In this document: positions 9,857-16,371 of the stretch, piece by piece | Numbering within the stretch: the stretch's first letter is position 1 | How the letters are laid out: the number at the start of each line of letters is the position of its first letter | DNA from: Candidatus Palauibacter australiensis | GTDB lineage: Bacteria; Gemmatimonadota; Gemmatimonadetes; Palauibacterales; Palauibacteraceae | Length of the DNA stretch: 44,393 nt | Direction of reading: 5' to 3' | Assembly: GCA_026705295.1 (NCBI GenBank) | Contig: JAPPBA010000120.1 | Location: 1-44,393, forward strand | Position numbers and translations under genes: made by a program | The notes under the pieces: generated by a model | The model's input: only the letters and a program-made list of their open reading frames with translations | The model's database searches: none | Told to the model about the DNA's origin: nothing

Positions 9857-10284
9857 TGGACGTCACCGACATACTGAACATCCTGCCGCACCGGTATCCG
9901 ATGCTCCTGGTGGACCGCGTGCTCGAGATCGAGCCGGGGCAACGGATCGTCGGCCTGAAGAACGTGAGCGCCAACGAACCGTTCTTCGCCGGGCATTTCC
10001 CCGGCCGTCCCGTGATGCCCGGCGTGCTCATCATCGAGGCGCTCGCCCAGTGCGGGGGAGTCCTGCTGATGAGCGGCCTCCAGAACCCCGAGGACAAGGT
10101 CATCTACTTCCTTTCGGTGGACGGCGTGAAGTTCCGGCGCCCGGTCATCCCCGGAGATCAACTGATCCTCGAACTGGACCTCGTTCAGGGGCGGGCAAAG
10201 CGCGGAAAACTGAAGGGGATTGCGCGGGTCGACGGTAGAGTTGTCGCGGAGGCCACGATTCTCGGCCAGGTCATGGACCGGTGA
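9856..10284 (+). CDS. fabZ: 3-hydroxyacyl-ACP dehydratase FabZ
   Basis: Hot-dog fold dehydratase of fatty-acid elongation, which competes with LpxA for the hydroxyacyl-ACP pool; this explains its place in lpx clusters. With the ATG at 9856 the product has 142 residues. It contains LPHRYPMLLVDRV near residue 10, the catalytic block GHFPGRPVMPGVLIIEALAQ (His47, Glu61), and the C-terminal VKFRRPVIPGDQL strand. The GTG three bases earlier (9853) would add one residue. I prefer ATG because GAGGAAGGG sits at a good distance and the TGATG overlap with lpxC is standard. The stop overlaps the lpxA GTG. Confidence 0.95.
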   Translation: MDVTDILNILPHRYPMLLVDRVLEIEPGQRIVGLKNVSANEPFFAGHFPGRPVMPGVLIIEALAQCGGVLLMSGLQNPEDKVIYFLSVDGVKFRRPVIPGDQLILELDLVQGRAKRGKLKGIARVDGRVVAEATILGQVMDR

Positions 10285-11135
10285 CCTCGGCGGGCTACGC
10301 TCCGGGGCGCCACGCGACGGCGGTCGTCGATCCGTCGGCGAGCATCGCCTCCAGTGCCACCGTGGGCCCTTACACCGTGATCGGCCCGGACGTGGAGGTC
10401 GGCGAACGGGTACGGATCGGCCCGCACGTGCTCATCGAACGGGATACGCGCGTGGCCGAGGATGTGCGGATCGCCAAGGGCGCCGTCCTCGGTTCGGACC
10501 CGCAGGACCTCAAGTATGCGGGGGAGCGCACCTTCCTGGAGATTGGAGCCCGCACCGTCGTGCGCGAATTCACCACGCTGAACCGGGGGACGGCCGCAAG
10601 CGGCCTGACTTCGGTCGGGGCGGACGCGCTCGTGATGGCCTACGTGCACATCGCCCACGACTGCCTCATCGGCGATCATGTCGTGCTCGCGAACGGCGTG
10701 ACCATGGGAGGACACGTCGAGATCGGGGACTGGGGGATCGTCGGCGGGCTGACGGGTATCCACCAGTTCACGCGCATCGGCCGGCACGCGATGGTCGGAG
10801 GAGGCGCGCGCGTGTCGCGGGATGTCGCACCATACACCCTCGTCGGGGGGGGGCGGACCCGCACGTACGGCGTCAACCGCATCGGCCTCGAACGCCGGGG
10901 ATTCGACCCGGACGCGATCCGCGCCCTCCAGGCTGCCTACCGGACGATCTTCCGGTCGGGTGAACCGCTCCGGACGAGTCTCGAGCGCGTCCGGCGGGCA
11001 GACATGTCCCCCGAGGTGCGGGAACTCGTGGAGTTCATCCACGATTCCGCGCGCGGCGTGACCCCCACGCGCGTCGGCCCGGACGACGACCTGCCGCCGG
11101 AGCCGCGCGAGGCGAAGCCCCGGTCCGCCGTGTGA
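10281..11135 (+). CDS. lpxA: UDP-N-acetylglucosamine O-acyltransferase LpxA
   Basis: First step of lipid A synthesis: 3-O-acylation of UDP-GlcNAc. The 284 residues begin at GTG 10281, overlapping the fabZ stop, and form a hexapeptide-repeat beta-helix (about 12-190) with a helical C-terminal domain. Diagnostic segments are GSDPQDLKYAGE near residue 71, VREFTTLNRGT near 94, and YVHIAHDCLIGDHV near 121 with the catalytic His at 126. NRIGLERRGF marks the start of the C-terminal domain. If the neighbouring Gfo/Idh/MocA enzyme is GnnA-like, LpxA here might accept a 3-amino sugar nucleotide, but nothing in this sequence alone decides O- against N-acylation. Confidence 0.95.
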   Translation: MTSAGYAPGRHATAVVDPSASIASSATVGPYTVIGPDVEVGERVRIGPHVLIERDTRVAEDVRIAKGAVLGSDPQDLKYAGERTFLEIGARTVVREFTTLNRGTAASGLTSVGADALVMAYVHIAHDCLIGDHVVLANGVTMGGHVEIGDWGIVGGLTGIHQFTRIGRHAMVGGGARVSRDVAPYTLVGGGRTRTYGVNRIGLERRGFDPDAIRALQAAYRTIFRSGEPLRTSLERVRRADMSPEVRELVEFIHDSARGVTPTRVGPDDDLPPEPREAKPRSAV

Positions 11136-12106
11136 GCCGGATCCCGGCCGGCGTCGTCGGGGTCGGGAAGCTGGGCGCCGAGCACGCCCGGCTCCTGGCG
11201 CAGAGCGACGCGTTCGAGTTGGAGGGGGTCCACGACCGGTCGGCCGCACGGACGAAGGAGGTCGCGGACGCGCTGTCCGTGCCAGCCTTCGCGGAGGCGG
11301 AGGCGCTGCTCGACCGGGTCGAAGCCGTCGTCATCGCGGTGCCCACCGGGGCACACCACGAGGCTGCGACCGCCGCGCTGCGGGCGGGTTGCCACGCGCT
11401 GGTCGAGAAACCGCTCGCCTCAAGCCTCGACGAAGCGGACGGCATCCTCGCGCTCGCGGAGGAGGAGGGTGTCGTTCTCGGAGTCGGACACGTCGAGCGC
11501 TTCAACGGCGTCCTCCTGGCCGCGGATCCATGGCTCGATCGGCCGCGCTTCATCGAGTCGCTGCGCATGGCGCCGTTTCAGGCCCGCGGGGCGGACACGA
11601 CGGTGATTCTGGATCTCATGATCCACGACATCGACCTCGTCCTCACGCTGACGGAAGCGCCGCTGGTGGACGTGCGCGCTGTGGGCGTGCCCGTCATTTC
11701 CCCCCGGATCGACCTCGCCAACGCGCGCCTTTCCTTCGAGGACGGCACCGTGGCGAACATCACCGCGAGCCGCGTGGCGCTGAAGGCGCTGCGAAAGCTG
11801 CGGTTGTTCCAGGGCTCCGGGTACTTCAGCTTGGACTTGGCGGCCGAGACGGGACATCACTACCGGCGGCGCGATCCAGGGGCCGGGACCGCGATCACGG
11901 GAGTGGAGGCCATGGTGGAGCATATCCCGCTGGAGGCTGGCGGCGGCGAGGCCCTCGCCCGCGAACTCGGGGCCTTCGCCGACGCGATCGCCGGACGTCC
12001 GAGCCGCCTGGTATCGGGTCGCGCGGGCAGGGAAGCGCTGGAAGTCGCGATCCGGATCACCCACGAAATCGAGGAGTTCGTACATGTCGTTGCTCAAGAT
12101 TCGTGA
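11132..12106 (+). CDS. Gfo/Idh/MocA-family oxidoreductase in the lipid A cluster
   Basis: NAD(P)-dependent sugar(-nucleotide) dehydrogenase of 324 residues. The N-terminal Rossmann fold begins GVVGVGKLGAEHARLL. The family lysine is in HALVEKPLASSLDEA (around residue 98). A C-terminal alpha/beta substrate domain includes MIHDIDLVL, with the conserved His-Asp pair. It sits between lpxA and the lpxB region, overlapping lpxA as GTGA. In Acidithiobacillus and Leptospira, GnnA of the same family oxidises UDP-GlcNAc at C3 and the neighbouring aminotransferase GnnB makes UDP-GlcNAc3N for N-linked lipid A. No GnnB-like gene is here, so the exact reaction is unknown. Many lpx clusters carry such a gene without gnnB. 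The family call is firm; substrate is inference. Confidence 0.85.
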   Translation: MSRIPAGVVGVGKLGAEHARLLAQSDAFELEGVHDRSAARTKEVADALSVPAFAEAEALLDRVEAVVIAVPTGAHHEAATAALRAGCHALVEKPLASSLDEADGILALAEEEGVVLGVGHVERFNGVLLAADPWLDRPRFIESLRMAPFQARGADTTVILDLMIHDIDLVLTLTEAPLVDVRAVGVPVISPRIDLANARLSFEDGTVANITASRVALKALRKLRLFQGSGYFSLDLAAETGHHYRRRDPGAGTAITGVEAMVEHIPLEAGGGEALARELGAFADAIAGRPSRLVSGRAGREALEVAIRITHEIEEFVHVVAQDS

Positions 12107-12218
12107 GGAGCGGAAGAAGCTCGGAGGCGCGGTCAAGCGCGGACCCCGAACCCTGGTACTCCTCATTCTCCTTGCGCTCGTCCTCATGCTGATGGCCTAC
12201 CTCGGCGGGGTGTCCTGA
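12084..12218 (+). CDS. Small single-pass membrane protein (44 aa) between the oxidoreductase and lpxB
   Basis: A short frame with an ATG at 12084 and a stop at 12216-12218. It encodes a basic N-terminus (MSLLKIREERKKLGGAVKRG) followed by one strongly hydrophobic helix (TLVLLILLALVLMLMAYLGG) and a short tail. By the positive-inside rule the N-terminus would be cytoplasmic. Support for reality: GAGGAG seven bases before the ATG, a 23-base overlap with the preceding gene and a CTGA overlap with the likely lpxB start. The Lys/Arg-then-hydrophobic design is also unlikely in a random frame of this GC content. I do not recognise a family. A role in anchoring or regulating membrane-surface lipid A enzymes is only a guess from position. 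Confidence 0.7.
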   Translation: MSLLKIREERKKLGGAVKRGPRTLVLLILLALVLMLMAYLGGVS

Positions 12219-13381
12219 CCCCACGTCCAGGGCCGGCGCTCTTCATCTCCGCCGGCGAAGCGTCGGGGGACCGCCACGGCGCGGCGGTGGCGCGCGAGAT
12301 CCGGCGTAAGCTGCCCGAGGCGAGGCTATTCGGGATCGGCGGCCGCGAGATGGACGCGGCCGGCGTGTCGACCATCGCCGGCCTGGACGAGTTGTCGGTC
12401 ATGGGGGGAACGGAGGTGCTGCGGCGCCTGCCGGGCTTCCTTCGACTGGAGCGCCGGATCCGGCGGCTTTTCGCGACGGAGGATGTCCGGCTGTTTCTTC
12501 CGATCGATTACCCGGGGCTGAACCTGCGGCTTGCCCGCGCCGCGCGGCGGCAGGGGCGGCGGGTCCTCTACTACATCGCGCCTCAGGTGTGGGCCTGGCG
12601 GGAGGGCCGGGCCCGGAAGCTCCGGCGCGACTGCGACCGCGTACTCACCGTGCTCCCGTTCGAAGCGGCGCTGCTCGAGGGGTACGGCGTGCGCGCAACG
12701 TTCGTCGGGCACCCTCTCCTCGACGAGACGCGCGCTCCCGAAGGCGGCGCCGGGGTCGGCGCGGCCGCGGGGCGGGGCCCATCCGGTGCGGGGAGAGTGG
12801 TTGGACTCTTCCCGGGATCGCGCGCGCAGGAGGTCCGGCACATGCTGCCGGTCTTCGCGGAGGCCGCGCGGCAACTCGCGCGCTCGCATCGGGACCTCGA
12901 CTTCATCATCGCGCGCCCCCCGCATCTACCGGAGTTGCTGTACGCGGAAGCGGGATTCCCGACCGCGGGAGCGCGCGAGGTGACCGAGCGGTCCTGGGCG
13001 GCCCTCACGAAGTCCGGCACGATCACGCTCGAACTCGCGCTCGCGGGCGTGCCGATGGTCGTGGGCTACCGCATGAGCCGGGTGGAGTGGGCCATCGGCC
13101 GCCGGCTGGTCCGCGTCCCGTCCATCGTGCTCGTCAACCTCGTGGCAGAGGCTCCGGTCGTCCCGGAGTTCCTGCAGGACCGGCTGACGGCCGATGGCGC
13201 GGCGGCGGCCGTCGAAGCGCTCCTGGCCGAGGAAGCGCCGGCTCGGCGCAAGATGCTGCACGGCTTCGACGTCGTTCGCGAGCGGCTCGGGAAGCCGGGG
13301 TGCGCGGCCCGGGTCGCGGGACACGCGGTCGGCCTCCTGGCGGGCCCCGAGTCCGCGCACGGGCCCGGCGCGCCGTGCTGA
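12215..13381 (+). CDS. lpxB: Lipid-A-disaccharide synthase LpxB (probable CTG start)
   Basis: Glycosyltransferase (GT19) that joins UDP-diacylglucosamine and lipid X into the lipid A disaccharide. The conserved N-terminal motif SAGEASGDRHGA is encoded at about 12251-12286, upstream of the first in-frame GTG (12287), so that GTG cannot be the start. Between the previous in-frame stop (12104-12106) and this motif I find no in-frame ATG, GTG or TTG. The CTG at 12215 overlaps the preceding TGA as CTGA, with GGGG four bases upstream. It gives 388 residues, the usual LpxB length. Other motifs are FGIGGREMDAAG, LPIDYPGLNLRLA, YYIAPQVWAWREGR, FVGHPLLDE and LFPGSRAQEV. LpxB identity is secure; the CTG start is inference. 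Confidence 0.92.
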   Translation: MTPRPGPALFISAGEASGDRHGAAVAREIRRKLPEARLFGIGGREMDAAGVSTIAGLDELSVMGGTEVLRRLPGFLRLERRIRRLFATEDVRLFLPIDYPGLNLRLARAARRQGRRVLYYIAPQVWAWREGRARKLRRDCDRVLTVLPFEAALLEGYGVRATFVGHPLLDETRAPEGGAGVGAAAGRGPSGAGRVVGLFPGSRAQEVRHMLPVFAEAARQLARSHRDLDFIIARPPHLPELLYAEAGFPTAGAREVTERSWAALTKSGTITLELALAGVPMVVGYRMSRVEWAIGRRLVRVPSIVLVNLVAEAPVVPEFLQDRLTADGAAAAVEALLAEEAPARRKMLHGFDVVRERLGKPGCAARVAGHAVGLLAGPESAHGPGAPC

Positions 13382-15138
13382 GCGCGCGCCGCATCCCGCT
13401 GGGCGTCGCCGTCCGGCTCGTGCGGGTCGCCCTCCCCATCAGCCGGACGTGGCGCTTTCGGCATCCCGATGATCCCGGCCGGCCGTATCGGCCTCTGCTG
13501 AAGCATGAGGTCCACGCGTGCTGGCACGAACACCTCCTCCCACTCACATGCCTCTTCGCGGGCCAAGCACTCGCGACGCTCGCAAGCCGCGACCGCGATG
13601 GCGAGATCATCTCGCGCGTTCTCCGACGCCTCGGCTATGGCGTGGCCCGGGGCTCGAGCACGCGTGGTGGCTCGGCGGGGTTCCGCCAGTTGGCCCGCCA
13701 CTTCACGGCGGGACGCGGCGTGATTCTCACGGGGGACGGGCCGCGCGGCCCCCGACGGTCGCTGAAGGAAGGCGCGTCGCGCATCGCGTCCGTGACGCAC
13801 AGCGCCGTGAGCGTGGTGGGCGTCGCGGCTTCCTCGGGCCTGCGGCTTCGGAGCTGGGATCGCTTCCTCATCCCGGCCCCCGGGGCGACCGTGTTCGTGT
13901 CGCTCGCTCCGGTCGTCGAAAAGGGCACTCCGGGCACCGGAGACATACAGGCCGCGCTCCGGCGCGAAGTGGCGCGCTGTGAGCAGGCGGCGCGCGAGGC
14001 CCGCTGGGCCCGTCCGCCGGGAGTCCTGCGCAGTGGACGTGGACGGGGGGGCGCGACGGGCGCATCGCCGGGCCGCGGGCGAGAGACTCCGGCGATGCGC
14101 GCGCTCGAACTCCGCCTCCGGGGCCAGTGGCGCCGGAGGCGCCCGGCGCCCGCGCTCGGAGCGCTGGCCCGCGTGTACGGCGGCATCCACGCAGGCCGGC
14201 ACGGACTCTACGACTACGGCTTCCTCCTCACGCGCTCCGCCGGCATCCCCGTGATATCGGTCGGCGGCGTCACCGTCGGGGGCAGCGGCAAGACGCCGCT
14301 CTCCGCGCTGATTGCCCGTGCCCTTCGGGAGGCCGGACACCGCCCGGCCATCCTCGCGAGGGGATACGCCGACGAGCTCGATCTGCTCGCGCACGAGGCG
14401 CCAGGGGCGTCGATCCGGGGCCACCCGGACCGGCTCCGGTCGGGGCGGCGGGCGGCGGCGGAGGGGGCGACGGTGGCCATCGTCGACGATGGCTTTCAGC
14501 ATCGGCGCCTCTTCCGCGACCTGGACCTCCTCGTCCTCGACCGGGACGCCCTTCGCCGCACGAACGGGGCACGACTCCCTGCCGGTCCGTTTCGCGAGCG
14601 CTGGGAGCGTGCCGTCGCCCGTGCGGACGCGATCCTCTGCACGGGACGGGAGCCATGGACGGTCGAGCTGTCCCGCTTCGACGGCGAACTCCGGGGCCGG
14701 CTCGGGAGTCTGGCCCCCGGCGTCCCCGTGGCGACGGCGGCCTTCGGGCACGGGCCCCTCGAGGCGGCCAACGCGGGAGCGCGCGGCTGGTCCGGATCGC
14801 CGGCGCCCCGTCTCGCCTTGACCGGGATCATGAAGCCCAATCTCTTCTTCGCGCAGGCCGGCGCCGTGTGCGCGTCGGTACGGGAGCGACTCGCGCTGAG
14901 CGATCACGGGATGCCGTCGGCGCGGGAGCGGATGGCCGCGATCCGCGCGGCGGGGCGGGGCGGCGTGCTCACCACGCGCAAGGATCTCTCCCGGCTCCGC
15001 CCGCTCTTCGACGCGGACCTGCCGATCTGGGTGCTCCCCGAGACTCTCACATGGAAGGCCGGCTGGGAAGACGTGAGACGGCTGATTCTCGATACGGCAT
15101 CGGGCCGGAAAGACCGTGATCCGGCGGCCGAGGGGTGA
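13375..15138 (+). CDS. lpxK: Fusion: DUF374 lysophospholipid-acyltransferase-like domain + tetraacyldisaccharide 4'-kinase LpxK
   Basis: One uninterrupted frame of 587 residues, from a GTG at 13375 that overlaps the end of lpxB by seven bases. Residues ~20-225 form a DUF374 acyltransferase-like domain: HACWHEHLLPL, SRDRDGEIISRVLRRLGYGV, RGSSTRGG, LTGDGPRGPRRSLKEGA, RLRSWDRFLIP. A basic linker follows. Residues ~241-587 are LpxK, which phosphorylates the lipid A disaccharide: GLYDYGFLLTRSAGIP, ISVGGVTVGGSGKTP (P-loop), ARGYADE, VDDGFQHRRLFRDLDLLVLD, ALTGIMKPNLFF. An in-frame ATG at 14095 lies where a separate lpxK would begin, so an internal start could also give free LpxK. DUF374 genes often neighbour lpxK or waaA, so the fusion joins related functions. 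The stop overlaps rlmH as GTGA. Confidence 0.85.
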   Translation: MLSARRIPLGVAVRLVRVALPISRTWRFRHPDDPGRPYRPLLKHEVHACWHEHLLPLTCLFAGQALATLASRDRDGEIISRVLRRLGYGVARGSSTRGGSAGFRQLARHFTAGRGVILTGDGPRGPRRSLKEGASRIASVTHSAVSVVGVAASSGLRLRSWDRFLIPAPGATVFVSLAPVVEKGTPGTGDIQAALRREVARCEQAAREARWARPPGVLRSGRGRGGATGASPGRGRETPAMRALELRLRGQWRRRRPAPALGALARVYGGIHAGRHGLYDYGFLLTRSAGIPVISVGGVTVGGSGKTPLSALIARALREAGHRPAILARGYADELDLLAHEAPGASIRGHPDRLRSGRRAAAEGATVAIVDDGFQHRRLFRDLDLLVLDRDALRRTNGARLPAGPFRERWERAVARADAILCTGREPWTVELSRFDGELRGRLGSLAPGVPVATAAFGHGPLEAANAGARGWSGSPAPRLALTGIMKPNLFFAQAGAVCASVRERLALSDHGMPSARERMAAIRAAGRGGVLTTRKDLSRLRPLFDADLPIWVLPETLTWKAGWEDVRRLILDTASGRKDRDPAAEG

Positions 15139-15611
15139 CGCGGATCCTCGTGGCCTCGGTCGGACGGAACCGGGCGACCCCTCTTCGAAGGGCGACGGCG
15201 GAGTACGAGGACCGCCTGCGGCGGTACATCCGGTTCGACACCGTGGTCGTCGGCCCGGCGCGACTCCCCGATGCCCGCGCCGTGGAGGCGCAGGAGCGGG
15301 AGGCGGCGGCCCTCGAGCGCCGACTCCCGGCCGACCTGGACCTCATCGCGCTCACGCGCGAGGGCGAGCGCTGGACCACGCGGGCCCTCGCGGACTACCT
15401 GGACGATATGCGCACGTACGGACGCCCCGGAGCCGCGTTCGCGATCGGCGGGGCGCACGGGCTGGCCCCACGCCTGCTTGCCCGCGCGCGGGCGCGACTC
15501 GCGCTCTCGGCCATGACGCTTCCGCACGAGATCGCCCGACTCGTCCTCACGGAGCAACTTTACCGGGCGGCCACGATCCTCCGTGGCGAGCCCTACCACA
15601 AGGGTCCCTGA
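15135..15611 (+). CDS. rlmH: 23S rRNA (pseudouridine1915-N3)-methyltransferase RlmH
   Basis: SPOUT-family methyltransferase that modifies helix 69 of 23S rRNA on the assembled 70S ribosome. The 158-residue product matches RlmH length (about 155). It has the SPOUT knot region (FAIGGAHGLAPRLLARA, LALSAMTLPHEIARLVLTEQLYRA) and the conserved C-terminal tail (ATILRGEPYHKGP, where most members end in PYHR/K). The N-terminal MTRILVASVGRNR and YEDRLRRY also fit. The start is GTG 15135, overlapping the lpxK stop. Only eight bases separate its stop from the next gene. Confidence 0.95.
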   Translation: MTRILVASVGRNRATPLRRATAEYEDRLRRYIRFDTVVVGPARLPDARAVEAQEREAAALERRLPADLDLIALTREGERWTTRALADYLDDMRTYGRPGAAFAIGGAHGLAPRLLARARARLALSAMTLPHEIARLVLTEQLYRAATILRGEPYHKGP

Positions 15612-15618
15612 GGGAACC

Positions 15619-16371
15619 GTGAGCGCCCCGACGAGCGCCCCCGCCGAGTGGTTCCGGGAATGGTTCGGCCGAGCCTACCTCGAGCTGTATCCGCATCGGG
15701 ATGAGGAGGAGGCCGCCCGGGCGGTCGCGCTCTACCGGGAGCGCGCCGGGCTCGCGGCGGGCGACCGCGTCCTCGACCTCGCCTGCGGCGCGGGACGGCA
15801 CCTGCAGCGCCTCCGCGCGGCCGGCCTGCGGGCGATCGGGATCGACCTCTCGGCCCCGCTCCTCGATGCGGCTCGCACGCGCCCCGGCGTGGACGGATCC
15901 CTCGTCCGCGCGGACATGCGCGGGCTCCCGTTCGCCGCCGGGACGTTCGACGGTCTCGTGAACTTCTTCACCTCCTTCGGCTACTTTCTCACGCCGGAGG
16001 AGGACGTGGAGGTCCTGCGGGAAATCCGGCGCGTGCTGCGGCCCGGCGCCCCTTTCCTGATGGACTACCTGCACGCGGCGTGGGTCATCGACCGCCTCGA
16101 CCCCGAGTCCGTGGGCGAGATCAACGGAACTCCCGTGAGGCAGACGCGGTGGGTGGAGGGAGACCAGGTCTTCAAGCGAATCGAGATCGGCGGCGGCGCG
16201 GACCGCGAACCGGAAGTCTATCACGAGCGGGTACGCCTCTATTCCCCGGAGGCGCTGCGCACGCTCCTCCGCGAGCAGGGGCTCGAGGCGACGAACGCTT
16301 TCGGTGCATACGACGGGACGCCGTTCCGGGGCGACTCGGCCCGCCTCCTCCTGCTGGGACGGACGCTTTGA
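15619..16371 (+). CDS. Class I SAM-dependent methyltransferase
   Basis: Rossmann-fold methyltransferase of 250 residues with motif I VLDLACGAGRHLQRL, the acidic motif II end GIDLSAPLL, motif III VRADMRGLPFAAGTFDGLVNFF and post-motif IRRVLRPGAPFLMDYL. The C-terminal half (QTRWVEGDQVFKRIEI, ERVRLYSPEALRTLLREQGL) is typical of small-molecule methyltransferases annotated as Methyltransf_25/11. I chose the GTG at 15619 because GAGGGA lies just upstream. The longer in-frame GTG at 15583 would overlap rlmH by 29 bases. The stop overlaps the bshC TTG as TTGA, so the two are probably coupled. A substrate cannot be read from the sequence; a role with bacillithiol is conceivable but only positional. Confidence 0.85.
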   Translation: MSAPTSAPAEWFREWFGRAYLELYPHRDEEEAARAVALYRERAGLAAGDRVLDLACGAGRHLQRLRAAGLRAIGIDLSAPLLDAARTRPGVDGSLVRADMRGLPFAAGTFDGLVNFFTSFGYFLTPEEDVEVLREIRRVLRPGAPFLMDYLHAAWVIDRLDPESVGEINGTPVRQTRWVEGDQVFKRIEIGGGADREPEVYHERVRLYSPEALRTLLREQGLEATNAFGAYDGTPFRGDSARLLLLGRTL

